The notes under the pieces were generated by a model that made no database searches, had not been told where the DNA came from, and worked only from the letters and a program-made list of their open reading frames with translations. From assembly GCA_937146805.1 (NCBI GenBank), contig CAKZRR010000057.1, forward strand, positions 1 through 64,000: a DNA stretch of 64,000 bases. Direction: 5' to 3'. Position numbers and translations under genes: made by a program. This DNA is from an uncultured Owenweeksia sp. (GTDB lineage: Bacteria; Bacteroidota; Bacteroidia; Flavobacteriales; Schleiferiaceae). Of the stretch, positions 25,828 to 35,541 are shown piece by piece. Position 1 is the stretch's first letter. Every line of letters starts with the position of its first letter.

Positions 25828-27618
25828 TTAATGTATGGTGTAAACATGCACCGAACTTTGGTAGCTATTAATTTTTGGCAATGTGTAATTATGCCAAATC
25901 ACGTTTACAAATTTAGCCGATGCAGGCACATTGTACAAGCAATGTTTAAACTGAATTATGCTTTTGCTTTGCCAGTTCTTTTTTTGGAACAAAACATCTA
26001 CCTCCTCGCTTTGTAAAAGTTGTTGTTCGCTGTCGCGGATTTCAATTACTATTGGACAATGATTGGGGGTATTGCTTGCTTCTGCTTTTAGGTTAACATA
26101 TAGCAATAAATTTGTTGATTTTAAAATAGTTATGCTGTCGCTAAGAAGGTTTAGAAAAGGAAAGTCAGAGCAGTTACTTTCTTGATTTTTTTCTGAAAAA
26201 AGAAGTTCAGTTTTAGTATTTGATTGTCTTTTTGCCAACATGGTTCCGTTGGCCTTACTTTCAACAATTATAGAATAGTTATCGTTTAGTTTATCCTGGT
26301 CCTCTTTTTCAAGGATAAGGAGGTCGGCATAACTTAGAGAGTCTATTTTTTCTCGATAACCTAAGGTGCCTAGGGCATTGCCCTGGCTGAGGTTTAAAAA
26401 CTGATAGTTGTGTTTATTAAATAAGATGGATGACTCCAGATGTAGAGGTTCGTCCGTTTTAGCTTGCTCAATAACCATTTGAGTATAATAGTCTTGAGGG
26501 ATTAGTTGCACCTTCCAATTTGGATTGCGAACGGTATTGATATTCCAGCTGAATAGCTGCGAAAAGATGAAAATAGACATGGGGATAACAAACCATTGTA
26601 GCTTTGGTTTTTTATAAAACAACACATCAAGAGCTAGAAAAAAACTGACTGTAAACAGGCATAGGGTTAACAGAAAAGCCCTTTCTACTGGAAGGTTTAC
26701 TCCAAATATTTTCCATTGTATGATATGCGCTAAATAGTTAAGGGAAAATAAGGTGGTAAAAAGGACAAATGGTTTTGCTGTGCTTAGCAAAGATCTGTTT
26801 CGAATGGCTAGCGAAAGCAGCATCACTGTTGGTGCAGTAAAAATTACAAGAGCAATGCCCTCCCCAAAGCTGGACTTAATGTAGAAAAGTGCCGTTAAAA
26901 GCGAGCCCATTTGCTCTAGCAAACCCGCCTGTGTGCCAAAATACAGTTGGTTTTGGTTTTTGAGCTCTAATGCGATTAATACAAAAGGAACCATAACTGA
27001 TAGTTGTAGAAGTGTTTGCAGTATTCCAGCAAGCTTTGCACTTTTCTTAAAAGTAAAGAGCCATGGAAGAGTTACGCAAATAAGATAGATGTTAAGCAAA
27101 CCCAAGTTGGCAGTAAGGGCTAATGCCATTAGCAAACTTGCTTTAAAATTCCACTTTTGGTCGGTATAGATATATAAATAAGTTTGGTATAAGCCAGCAA
27201 ATAGGAAGGCAATAGAGAGCCCGTATCCTCTGGCAAGGGCAAAAAAATCTAGTAAAAACTGGATACTAAAAAGACTTCCCCAAAAAAGCCAACGCAATGG
27301 CCGCTGTTTAATAAGGTTACCAACCTTAAACATTACGTAACTGAATAAGCTAAAGGCAACTACATTAGGTAACCTAAACCAAAAGATGTGATCAAAGCCT
27401 AGTTTGTTTGTAAGCGAGCAAAGCAGCGTGTTTAGTAGGTGATTGTTGGCGGACCACTTGGCGCCAAAAAAAGGTATAAGCTGGTTTAGCTGAACAAAGT
27501 ACAGAAGAGTATAAGCTTCATCATTGGTTACGGGAACCCACCAAGCTCTCAGTGCTAAGTAAAGGGTTATTATTCCAACTAAAATTGCAAAAAGCCAAGA
27601 TTGCCTTAATTTGGGCAT
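25828..27618 (-). CDS. Multi-pass membrane protein, GT-C glycosyltransferase-like
   Basis: The 596-aa protein has about ten helices in the first 420 residues and a soluble C-terminal part. TNDEAYTLLYF after the first helix matches the conserved D-E motif of GT39/GT-C transferases. It sits 12 bases from scoA on one side and 12 bases from scoB on the other, all on one strand. That places it inside the CoA-transferase operon. A functional link with CoA transfer is not obvious; insertion of the gene into the operon is more likely. Confidence 0.6.
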   Translation of the reverse strand: MPKLRQSWLFAILVGIITLYLALRAWWVPVTNDEAYTLLYFVQLNQLIPFFGAKWSANNHLLNTLLCSLTNKLGFDHIFWFRLPNVVAFSLFSYVMFKVGNLIKQRPLRWLFWGSLFSIQFLLDFFALARGYGLSIAFLFAGLYQTYLYIYTDQKWNFKASLLMALALTANLGLLNIYLICVTLPWLFTFKKSAKLAGILQTLLQLSVMVPFVLIALELKNQNQLYFGTQAGLLEQMGSLLTALFYIKSSFGEGIALVIFTAPTVMLLSLAIRNRSLLSTAKPFVLFTTLFSLNYLAHIIQWKIFGVNLPVERAFLLTLCLFTVSFFLALDVLFYKKPKLQWFVIPMSIFIFSQLFSWNINTVRNPNWKVQLIPQDYYTQMVIEQAKTDEPLHLESSILFNKHNYQFLNLSQGNALGTLGYREKIDSLSYADLLILEKEDQDKLNDNYSIIVESKANGTMLAKRQSNTKTELLFSEKNQESNCSDFPFLNLLSDSITILKSTNLLLYVNLKAEASNTPNHCPIVIEIRDSEQQLLQSEEVDVLFQKKNWQSKSIIQFKHCLYNVPASAKFVNVIWHNYTLPKINSYQSSVHVYTIH

Positions 27619-27629
27619 AATGGTGGCTT

Positions 27630-28328
27630 TTATCGTTGACGAACGGTGCGCTGTTCAATTCGCTTTTCGTAGTGGGCGCCTTTAAAAATACGTTGTACAA
27701 AAATACCGGGGGTGTGCACCTCATTGGGGTTTAGCTCACCAGCAGGCACCAGTTCTTCTACTTCGGCCACGGTAATTTTTCCGGCCATAGCCATTAAAGG
27801 ATTAAAATTACGAGAGGTGCCCTTAAAAATAAGGTTACCTGCTTCGTCACCTTTCCAAGCTTTTACAAAGGCAAAATCGGCATTAAAGGCATGCTCTAAA
27901 ATATGGGGCTTACCATTAAATTCGCGAACCTCCTTTCCTTCGGCTACCTCGGTGCCATAGCCTGCTGGGGTAAAAAAGGCAGGAATACCGGCACCAGCCG
28001 CTCGGCAACGTTCGGCTAAGCTACCTTGTGGAATTAAATCTACTTCCAGCTCACCGCTAAGCATCAATTTTTCAAACAAATCGTTTTCGCCTACGTAAGA
28101 AGAAATCATTTTTTTGATTTGCCGCGTTTGAAGCAATAAACCCAAGCCAAAATCATCAACTCCAGCGTTATTGCTAATACAGGTTAAATTAGTGGCGGCA
28201 CTTTTCCGTAAAGCGGCAATACTGTTTTCCGGGATTCCGGATAAACCAAAACCACCCAACATTAAAGTCATGTTATCCTCAATACCTTTAATGGCTATTT
28301 CTGCGTTTTTTACTACTTTCTTTATCAT
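27630..28328 (-). CDS. scoA: 3-oxoacid CoA-transferase subunit A
   Basis: The 232-aa subunit shows the family features: [13 protein letters not shown] near residue 25, [16 protein letters not shown], then [20 protein letters not shown] and [14 protein letters not shown]. It pairs with the B subunit at 25,157 to form the two-subunit succinyl-CoA:3-ketoacid CoA transferase used in ketone or fatty acid breakdown. Start and length agree with the family. It follows PBP1A by 15 bases. Confidence 0.93.
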   Translation of the reverse strand: MIKKVVKNAEIAIKGIEDNMTLMLGGFGLSGIPENSIAALRKSAATNLTCISNNAGVDDFGLGLLLQTRQIKKMISSYVGENDLFEKLMLSGELEVDLIPQGSLAERCRAAGAGIPAFFTPAGYGTEVAEGKEVREFNGKPHILEHAFNADFAFVKAWKGDEAGNLIFKGTSRNFNPLMAMAGKITVAEVEELVPAGELNPNEVHTPGIFVQRIFKGAHYEKRIEQRTVRQR

Positions 28329-28343
28329 ATTACAGATACTTTC

Positions 28344-30635
28344 TTAGTCAAACTCGTTATTGGGTGCATTAAATTGTGTCTGGCTACTGTCTTTTTCGTT
28401 TTGAAAAATGTTGCAATTCAACTCCATAGAAATTTCTTCCAATGGTTTTTCAAAGTCTTCTAGGCTGATGTTTAGGTTTTTATCATTGTAACAGCTTTTC
28501 ATATACTGGCCCCAAACAGGTAAAGCTATGGTGGCACCTTGGCCAAATACAACACTGCCAAAATGAGCTGCGCGATCTTCGCAGCCACCCCAAACAGCTG
28601 TGATTAAATTTGGTACTAAACCCATAAACCAGCCATCGGAGTTGTTTTGAGTGGTGCCGGTTTTACCAGCAATGGGGTTGGTAAACTCATAGGGGAAACC
28701 TGTTACTACTTCTTTTGGAGTGCTCGTCCAGGTAGAGCGAAGGCGAGCTCCAGTACCGGTTTGGGTTACACCTTTCAGTAAATCTAACACTATATAGGCG
28801 TCTTCTTCGCTCATCACCTCGTTTGTCAACGGACTAAATTCTTGTAAAATCACTCCGTTTTTATCCTCTATGCGGGTAATCATAATGGGCTCGGTGTAAA
28901 CACCTTTATTAGCAAAGGTGGTATAGGACCCAGCCATCTCATAAACCGATAAATCAACAGTACCTAGTGCTATAGAAGGCTGCAAATCTATTTCAGATTT
29001 AATGCCCATTTCGTTGGCTAAACGTGCCACGGGCTCGGGTCCTACTTGGCGCATAAGGTAGGTAGTTACCGTATTTACACTGTTTGCAAGGGCGTGTTTT
29101 AGTGTATAAACACCTCCGTATTTACCATCTGAGTTTTTGGGGCACCAATCATCCAATAAGCCAAATTTTCCTTTTTCGATACAAGTAATTACGTTGGGCA
29201 CCTGAAAACATGGCGAATAGTGCTTTTGCTTAATAGCCGTGGCATATACAAAAGGCTTAAAGGTAGAGCCTACTTGACGCTTACCCTGTTTTACGTGGTC
29301 GTATTTAAAGTGTTTGTAGTTAATACCGCCAACCCAAGCTTTTACAAATCCGGTTTGGGGTTCTACGGAAATAAGTCCGCAATTGTAAAAGTGTTTGTAG
29401 TAGCGAATGGAATCCAACGGACTTAAAACGGTATCGATATCACCGTTCCATGAAAATACAGTCATGGGAATGGGCGTTTCAAAAACTTCATCTATTTCCG
29501 AACGGCTCAGGCCTTTCTTTTTTAAGCCACGGTAGCGTTGTGTACGTTTTTTGGCTTGTGTAAGTAATCGATCAATTTGATCCTCATCTAAATTATGAAA
29601 AGGTGCTTGTTTGCGCTTTTTTTCTTGTTTAAAAAAGGTGCGCTGTAAATTTTTAAAATGCTTTTTTACAGCACTTTCTGCATAAGCTTGCATACGAGAG
29701 TCGAGGGTGGAGTAAATTTTTAAACCATCCGTGTAAATATTGTATTCACTCCCATCTGGTTTGGGGTTTTCCTTTACCCATGTTTTAAGGTAAGCTCTTA
29801 AATACTCTCTAAAATAAGGTGCCGATCCATCTAGATGGCTTTCACGATTAAAGCTATAGGCAAGCCCTAGCTTACCAAGGGAGTCTTTCGTTTCTTGGTT
29901 TATAAGCTCATTACGCAACAGCTGCCCATACACAGTGTTTCTTCGACCAACCATTCTAAGAGAGTCACGCTTTGGGTTGTAGTATGAAGGGTTTTTAGCC
30001 ATTCCTACTAAAATAGCGGCTTGGTCTATTGTTAAACTATCGGGTGTGGTGGCAAAATAAATTTTAGCAGCCGAATGAATTCCAACGGCTTGGTACAAAA
30101 AATCAAATTGATTAAAGTACATGGCAATAACTTCTTGCTTGGTGTATTTGCGCTCTAATCTTACAGAGATAATCCACTCTTGGATTTTTTGAATGATACG
30201 TTCTGGCAAACTACGGGCTGGTTCATGAAAAAGTTGCTTCGCTAACTGCTGCGTAATGGTGCTACCACCACCATCTTTTCCAAGTTTGGCAACGGCTCGG
30301 ACCAGTGCTTCAAAGTCAATTCCGCAGTGGTCATAGTAGCGTTCATCTTCGGTGGCAACCAAAGTATTTACCAAAATAGGAGCCAACTCATGAAAGTCGG
30401 TATGTGTACGATTTTCCTTGTAAAATTTCCCTAAAATTTTCCCGTCTGCGGTAATAATTTGGCTGGCTAAATTGCTCTTGGGGTTTTCAATTTCTTCGAA
30501 AGTGGGCAGGGCACCAAAAAGGCCGTATGCTGTAAGTGTGATAAACAGGGACACACTTAAAATGCCGCCAATTATCAAAATCCAAAACCATTTTACGTAG
30601 CCTCCAAAGTTGTTTTTTTCTTTCTTTTTTGCCAT
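28344..30635 (-). CDS. Penicillin-binding protein 1A (GT51 plus transpeptidase)
   Basis: The 763-aa bifunctional peptidoglycan synthase has one N-terminal membrane helix (17-40). The glycosyltransferase domain carries E96 in EDERYYDH and the STITQQLAKQLF motif. The transpeptidase domain has S457-x-x-K460 (GSTFKPF), an SVN triad member and K658-T-G (AGKTGTTQN). It polymerises and crosslinks cell wall in the periplasm. It lies between gldH and scoA on the minus strand, one base after gldH's stop, and is likely co-transcribed with gldH and ricT. Confidence 0.95.
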   Translation of the reverse strand: MAKKKEKNNFGGYVKWFWILIIGGILSVSLFITLTAYGLFGALPTFEEIENPKSNLASQIITADGKILGKFYKENRTHTDFHELAPILVNTLVATEDERYYDHCGIDFEALVRAVAKLGKDGGGSTITQQLAKQLFHEPARSLPERIIQKIQEWIISVRLERKYTKQEVIAMYFNQFDFLYQAVGIHSAAKIYFATTPDSLTIDQAAILVGMAKNPSYYNPKRDSLRMVGRRNTVYGQLLRNELINQETKDSLGKLGLAYSFNRESHLDGSAPYFREYLRAYLKTWVKENPKPDGSEYNIYTDGLKIYSTLDSRMQAYAESAVKKHFKNLQRTFFKQEKKRKQAPFHNLDEDQIDRLLTQAKKRTQRYRGLKKKGLSRSEIDEVFETPIPMTVFSWNGDIDTVLSPLDSIRYYKHFYNCGLISVEPQTGFVKAWVGGINYKHFKYDHVKQGKRQVGSTFKPFVYATAIKQKHYSPCFQVPNVITCIEKGKFGLLDDWCPKNSDGKYGGVYTLKHALANSVNTVTTYLMRQVGPEPVARLANEMGIKSEIDLQPSIALGTVDLSVYEMAGSYTTFANKGVYTEPIMITRIEDKNGVILQEFSPLTNEVMSEEDAYIVLDLLKGVTQTGTGARLRSTWTSTPKEVVTGFPYEFTNPIAGKTGTTQNNSDGWFMGLVPNLITAVWGGCEDRAAHFGSVVFGQGATIALPVWGQYMKSCYNDKNLNISLEDFEKPLEEISMELNCNIFQNEKDSSQTQFNAPNNEFD

Positions 30636-30636
30636 G

Positions 30637-31113
30637 TTACTCTTCCTCTTTTAATTTAAAAATTCCGAGCCCAATGTCTTTTACGCCAAGCAAATTAGTG
30701 GTACGCATGGCTTGTTGAAAAGTAAAAGTGTACGTACCTGCATGATTGAATCGAAGGTAACCTTGTTTAAACGGCCAAGTATTGGTTTTTAGTTCACCCA
30801 CTCCTTTACCCAACCATTTTCCATAGTCATCCGCTAAAAAAAACTCAGCGGTATCGCCAAATTCTTTACCTCTTTTAGAGGTTACTTCTCTAAAAAGATA
30901 AATATTTTTAAACGGGTAATCATCCGTGTTTCTCAGGTACCAAACTACTTGGTAGGCGGCTAAAGTGTCGGTTATATCCACATCAAAAGTAACCGCGCTA
31001 TCTTGATGCCATTGCTCAGCCGATACGCGTTGATAGCTTTCGTACATGGGTTGGTTGCCACACGAAGCCAGTAATAGAATGACCCCTATAAGGCTAAGAC
31101 TTTTTGGCATCAT
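30637..31113 (-). CDS. gldH: Gliding motility lipoprotein GldH
   Basis: I start at the ATG at 31,113 (158 aa), which gives a lipoprotein signal peptide ending LLLASCGN with Cys as the lipidated residue. The longer frame start at 31,233 would add about 40 lysine-rich residues that only mirror the end of ricT. The body, beginning near YQRVSAEQWHQDS with FDVDITDTLAAYQVVWYLRN, is the GldH pattern. GldH supports gliding and T9SS function at the cell envelope. The gene overlaps ricT by 20 bases. Confidence 0.88.
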   Translation of the reverse strand: MMPKSLSLIGVILLLASCGNQPMYESYQRVSAEQWHQDSAVTFDVDITDTLAAYQVVWYLRNTDDYPFKNIYLFREVTSKRGKEFGDTAEFFLADDYGKWLGKGVGELKTNTWPFKQGYLRFNHAGTYTFTFQQAMRTTNLLGVKDIGLGIFKLKEEE

Positions 31114-32263
31114 TTTGAGGCTTATTAGGATTGCGCCTGCGTTTTTTTGCATTGGTGTTCCTTTTCTTTTTGTTTTTTCCTTTGTTTTTTGTGTCAAATC
31201 TTGTGATACTTTCTTGCTCAATAACACTTTCAAAGCTGGGCTCTTTTTCTACGCTAATGACATACTCCTCCAAACCATCGGGTAATTCGCCCTTCTTATT
31301 TTTGGCTAGTATTTCATTTGCTTTTTCTACTGGGATCATTATCCAATCCGAATAATTTTCGCGGTAGGCGTACCAAACAAAGCCCTTAAAAATGTCCATT
31401 TTTTGATAAACGGCTTCTCCTTTTTTGGTTTTTAAAACCAAATTAGTGTCCGGAAACTCTTTAAGAGCCTCTACGTAAGTATCTAACTCGTAATTGAGGC
31501 AGCATTTTAATTTACCACATTGGCCTGCCAATTTTTGTGGATTTAGCGCCAATTGCTGGTATCGTGCGGCAGCGGTATTTACGGATCTAAAATCGGTAAG
31601 CCAAGTAGAGCAGCATAACTCACGGCCACAAGACCCAATGCCACCTACGCGCCCGGCTTCTTGCCTAGCTCCTATTTGGCGCATTTCTACACGCACCTTA
31701 AATTCCCCGGCCAATACTCTAATGAGTTCTCTAAAATCTACGCGTTCATCAGCCGTGTAATAAAAAATGGCTTTGTTTCCATCGCCTTGATATTCTACAT
31801 CGCTAATTTTCATTTTCAAAGCAAGGTTGCCCGCCAAAACTCGGCTGCGTATCATGGTTTCGGTTTCCTTTTCGCGGGCTTTATGCCAGATGTCAATATC
31901 GCGTTGGTTGGCTTTTCGGTATATTTTTTTAACCTCTGCTTTCGCAAGATTGATACTTTTTTGCTTCATTTGAAGACGAACCAACTCTCCGGTAAGCGAA
32001 ACACGGCCAATGTCATGACCCGGTGATGCTTCTACAGCAATCACATCATTTAGGTAAACCGATACATCTTTTTCGTTTTTAAAAAACTCCTTACGGCCAT
32101 TTTTAAATCGAACCTCTATATATTCAAAAGACTTATTATTAGGTTGTTGCATGTTTCCTAGCCAGTCAAAAACAGTTAGTTTATCACAACTGCCCGTGCC
32201 ACAAGAACCATTACTTTTACATCCTTTAGGAAGCCCACTTGTACTACAATTTGTGCATCCCAT
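31094..32263 (-). CDS. ricT: RicT/YaaT-like PSP1-domain protein
   Basis: The 389-aa protein has a Cys-rich N-terminus (GCTNCSTSGLPKGCKSNGSC) and the PSP1 domain. The Cys cluster GIGSCGRELCCSTWL plus QCGKLKCCLNYE matches the RicT family, whose B. subtilis member binds Fe-S clusters and acts with RNase Y. The C-terminal 40 residues are a Lys/Arg-rich tail (KNKGKNKKKRNT). Upstream, CAAAGATA at 32,322-32,329 (minus-strand TATCTTTG) is a likely -7 element. It heads the ricT-gldH-PBP1A-scoA run. Confidence 0.9.
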   Translation of the reverse strand: MGCTNCSTSGLPKGCKSNGSCGTGSCDKLTVFDWLGNMQQPNNKSFEYIEVRFKNGRKEFFKNEKDVSVYLNDVIAVEASPGHDIGRVSLTGELVRLQMKQKSINLAKAEVKKIYRKANQRDIDIWHKAREKETETMIRSRVLAGNLALKMKISDVEYQGDGNKAIFYYTADERVDFRELIRVLAGEFKVRVEMRQIGARQEAGRVGGIGSCGRELCCSTWLTDFRSVNTAAARYQQLALNPQKLAGQCGKLKCCLNYELDTYVEALKEFPDTNLVLKTKKGEAVYQKMDIFKGFVWYAYRENYSDWIMIPVEKANEILAKNKKGELPDGLEEYVISVEKEPSFESVIEQESITRFDTKNKGKNKKKRNTNAKKRRRNPNKPQNDAKKS

Positions 32264-32321
32264 GTATTACGTTTTCATTTTTATTTTTGTGCGGGTAAAT
32301 TACCCTGTTTTTTTGGGTAAG

Positions 32322-32329
32322 CAAAGATA
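32322..32329 (-). promoter_or_regulatory. -7 element upstream of ricT
   Basis: Minus-strand TATCTTTG fits TAnnTTTG, 59 bases before the ricT start codon. I see no well-spaced TTG partner. Confidence 0.35.
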
Positions 32330-32415
32330 TTAATATCCAATAACGAAGATTATTATCCATCAGTATCATTTTTTGGTGGCTAAAACGTTTCACCTCAGCA
32401 AGTAGATTATTTTTC

Positions 32416-34719
32416 ATGAAGAACAAACTGCGTTTAGTCATACTATTCATCCCTTTATTCGGCTTATTACAAGCACAAACCGCCACTCAAATTGGAGTTT
32501 GGCTAGACCATTTGCCTTATAGTAAGGTTACTGATTTGGTTGAAAACGATAATAAGGTGTATTGCGCTACCGAGCAAGGCCTATTTATTTACGATAACCT
32601 GGATAAGAGTATTGTAAGAATGTCAAAGGTAAATGGTCTAAATGACGTTCGGCTAAATTGTTTGGCTTGGTCTGATAAACATCAAATGGTTATTATAGGT
32701 TATAATAATGGTAATATAGATTTGGTACAAGGTGAGGAAGTTACCAATGTACCGGATCTCAGGTTCTCGGGCAATTTTACAGGCTTAAAAAGCATAAACG
32801 AAATTTTGGTGGAAGGGGATACGGCTTATATTTCTACCAACTTTGGGGCTATTACTTATAATTTAGCTACTAACGTGGTTATAGAGACTTTTGTGATTGG
32901 GGAGAACGGTACGGTGCTGGCTATTAATGATTTGGCTATAGGCGGAGATACAGTGTATGCAGCTACATCTCTGGGGTTAATGAGGGCTTACAAAAACTCA
33001 GAGTTGAGTTACTTTTTAAATTGGAAATTGGATAGCGCCATGACGGGCAGCCTAAATCAGGTAGAGTTTTTTGCGGATGGCCCTGTAGTAAACAGACAAT
33101 TTCCTAACAATAAAGATGAGGTTTGGCATAGAGGGAGCAATGGTTGGGAGCATGTAACTAGTATTGAGGAGGGTGGCAATAATGAGGTACGCGTAAGTAA
33201 TGGGTTTTTGGCAGTTAGCAACGGAGGTAGTAGTAAAAGCTTTGACGAGAACTTTACACAGAAACACAATTTTCAAGCGGGGGTGGCTGAAAGTTTTGAG
33301 ATGTTCACCACTTCGGCCGCTGTAGGTGAATCGGATGAGAATTTTTGGGTGGCCACCTCCAATGGTTTGTATTACCACTGGCAATCGCTTTTTAATTTTA
33401 ATGAATTGCCTAATGGCCCTGCCACAAAAAGTGTACAGCAGCTTTTTCATGATGGCAATCGTTTAATTGTTTGTCCGGGAGGAGTTTCTCCGGTTTGGTC
33501 ACCTACCTTTAATAATGACGGATACTTTGAGCTTTCAGATTATTTCTGGACCAATAGATCGAACACCTACTTTGGTGACTACAAAGATATTGTGGCGGTA
33601 GGTGTAGACCCTATTGATCCAAGTCGTTTCTTTTTGTCCAGTTATGGTAACGGAATTTTAGAGTTTAAAGACACCTCTTTGGTACAGCTGCATAATAAGA
33701 CAAGCACCAATGGTGCCATGGCCAGTATTGCGGGTACCGATGAGCATAGAGTTGGGGGTTTTAGTGCGGATGAAAGAGGAAATATTTGGTTTACCAATAG
33801 TAAAACCGATAAGCCTTTGGGTAGGATAGACGCAGACGGCACTATTCAAACCTTTAGTTTAGGGTCTATCGTAAATAGCTCAGACGAGATTAAAAATATC
33901 CTGCACACCACAGGGGAGCAAGTGTGGATTCAGGTTAGAAATAAAGGTATAGCCGTAATTAATGTTGCCAACGAACCTTTTGAAGCAGTTAAGTTAGCGG
34001 CTATTGAAGGAGAAGGTGACTTGCCCACCGAGCGCGTTTTGGCTTTTGCCGAAGATGAAGATGGCGAAATATGGATAGGAACTGATGAAGGCTTGGCAGT
34101 ATTGTACAGCCCTCAAAACATATTTGAGCCCGAACGGAATTACGATGCGCAGATAATTGTAATAGATGAAGATGGCGATGGCAGTGGTGAGCGCGTTTTA
34201 GGCGCAGAAGTGATTAACGATATTGCCATTGACGGTAGCAATAAAAAGTGGTTTGCCACCGAAAATAGTGGTGTGTATTACACCTCCGAAAATGGCAAAG
34301 AACAGATTTACCATTTTACAACAGAAAACAGTCCTTTGCCTAGTAATGTGGTTTTTGATATTGCCATAGATGATGTTACTGGAATGGTGTATTTTGCTAC
34401 AGATCAAGGCATAGTGTCGTTTCAGGGTGGCGCAACCGAAGGAGTAGAGGAACATACGGATGTTTTTGCCTATCCGAACCCAGTGGAGCCTGGTTATACT
34501 GGCCCAATACTTATTAGAGGCTTGGTTACCAATGCGCAGGTTAAAATTACCGATATAGAAGGCAATATAGTTTTTGAAACCATAGCCGAAGGAGGGCAGG
34601 CCTTATGGTCGGGGAATGGGTTTGATGGAAAACGAGTACAGTCAGGTGTTTATCTGACCTTTGTTACGGATGATTTAGGAGCTGCCACGGCCGCTACAAA
34701 AATTATGATTATTAATTAG
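32416..34719 (+). CDS. porZ: Type IX secretion protein PorZ
   Basis: The 767-aa protein starts with a signal peptide (LRLVILFIPLFGLLQAQ) and then WLDHLPYSKVTDLVEN, the PorZ opening. Propeller repeats follow, such as KVYCATEQGLFIYDN and EIWIGTDEGLAVLY. The C-terminal 90 residues (FAYPNPVEPGY to the end) form a T9SS-type sorting domain. PorZ is part of the surface attachment complex that couples cargo to anionic LPS. It is monocistronic, divergent from ricT. Confidence 0.85.
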   Translation: MKNKLRLVILFIPLFGLLQAQTATQIGVWLDHLPYSKVTDLVENDNKVYCATEQGLFIYDNLDKSIVRMSKVNGLNDVRLNCLAWSDKHQMVIIGYNNGNIDLVQGEEVTNVPDLRFSGNFTGLKSINEILVEGDTAYISTNFGAITYNLATNVVIETFVIGENGTVLAINDLAIGGDTVYAATSLGLMRAYKNSELSYFLNWKLDSAMTGSLNQVEFFADGPVVNRQFPNNKDEVWHRGSNGWEHVTSIEEGGNNEVRVSNGFLAVSNGGSSKSFDENFTQKHNFQAGVAESFEMFTTSAAVGESDENFWVATSNGLYYHWQSLFNFNELPNGPATKSVQQLFHDGNRLIVCPGGVSPVWSPTFNNDGYFELSDYFWTNRSNTYFGDYKDIVAVGVDPIDPSRFFLSSYGNGILEFKDTSLVQLHNKTSTNGAMASIAGTDEHRVGGFSADERGNIWFTNSKTDKPLGRIDADGTIQTFSLGSIVNSSDEIKNILHTTGEQVWIQVRNKGIAVINVANEPFEAVKLAAIEGEGDLPTERVLAFAEDEDGEIWIGTDEGLAVLYSPQNIFEPERNYDAQIIVIDEDGDGSGERVLGAEVINDIAIDGSNKKWFATENSGVYYTSENGKEQIYHFTTENSPLPSNVVFDIAIDDVTGMVYFATDQGIVSFQGGATEGVEEHTDVFAYPNPVEPGYTGPILIRGLVTNAQVKITDIEGNIVFETIAEGGQALWSGNGFDGKRVQSGVYLTFVTDDLGAATAATKIMIIN

Positions 34720-34730
34720 TCGGGTCGAAG

Positions 34731-35468
34731 ATGAAACCGATATTATGCACGATGATTTTAACGAGTGTGCTAAGTTGTTCGCAATCTACTAACGAGGTTC
34801 AGAATAATAATGAGCCGAGATCGGAAGTGATTGTTATAGACACAGGAGATTTTTACGTTTATCGAGAGTATTTTCCCAATGATACGCTCAGTTTGGAGGT
34901 TGGAATGAAGGATGACCAAATAACGGGATTCAGAAAATCATACTACTCAAATGGTTCATCGAAAGAAATTGTAAAAATCAAAGGATTCTACCCTACAGAC
35001 TACTGCTGCCCCAATGGACTTTATAAGGTCTTCTATGAAAATGGTGTGTTAAAAGAAATTCACAATAAAGAGAACGGAGAGTATGAGGGTCGAGTAATCT
35101 CATTTGATACTTTAGGTAACAAAAAGGCAGAGTTTCAAGTATTGCAAGGTTTGAGACATGGAATGGCCAAAAGATATTATCCAAATGGAATGGTTAAAGG
35201 AGTCTATGAATATAAACAAGATACATTGACTAAAACCGCTTACACTTTCACGGAAAAAGGAGATTCGCTTAAAAGATACTTTTTGAAGAAAGGTAAAATA
35301 AGCTTCCCGATAACATACTGGAAAGAAGATGGTAGAAGTTTAACTGGAGAATATTATAATAATCAAAATTTTAAGGTAAAGTGGACTTGGCGAGATTCAT
35401 CCCGAAACACTGTAAAGAGTGAGATTGTGGATACCGTAAATGGGCAATTTATAACGCCTCTATTTTAA
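34731..35468 (+). CDS. MORN-repeat (YwqK-like) lipoprotein
   Basis: The 245-aa protein has a short lipoprotein signal ending TSVLSCSQ. The body has repeated MORN-like units built on YYSNGSSKEI, FYENGVLKEIHNKENGEYEG and YYPNGMVKGVYEY. Such proteins are often named YwqK-family antitoxin-like, but no toxin lies nearby, so that label should not be read as function. It follows porZ by 11 bases and may be co-transcribed. It sits on the envelope, role unknown. Confidence 0.65.
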   Translation: MKPILCTMILTSVLSCSQSTNEVQNNNEPRSEVIVIDTGDFYVYREYFPNDTLSLEVGMKDDQITGFRKSYYSNGSSKEIVKIKGFYPTDYCCPNGLYKVFYENGVLKEIHNKENGEYEGRVISFDTLGNKKAEFQVLQGLRHGMAKRYYPNGMVKGVYEYKQDTLTKTAYTFTEKGDSLKRYFLKKGKISFPITYWKEDGRSLTGEYYNNQNFKVKWTWRDSSRNTVKSEIVDTVNGQFITPLF

Positions 35469-35541
35469 GAAGTATCAGTCCTGTTCAAAAATAGAAGTAA
35501 TAGGGCTTTTCACTAAAGAAAAGATCATAACTAACTAAACT

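Noticed and set aside
34731-35468. YwqK-like MORN lipoprotein as an antitoxin
   Set aside because: The antitoxin label is only a database name; no toxin gene is adjacent and the protein has a lipoprotein signal.
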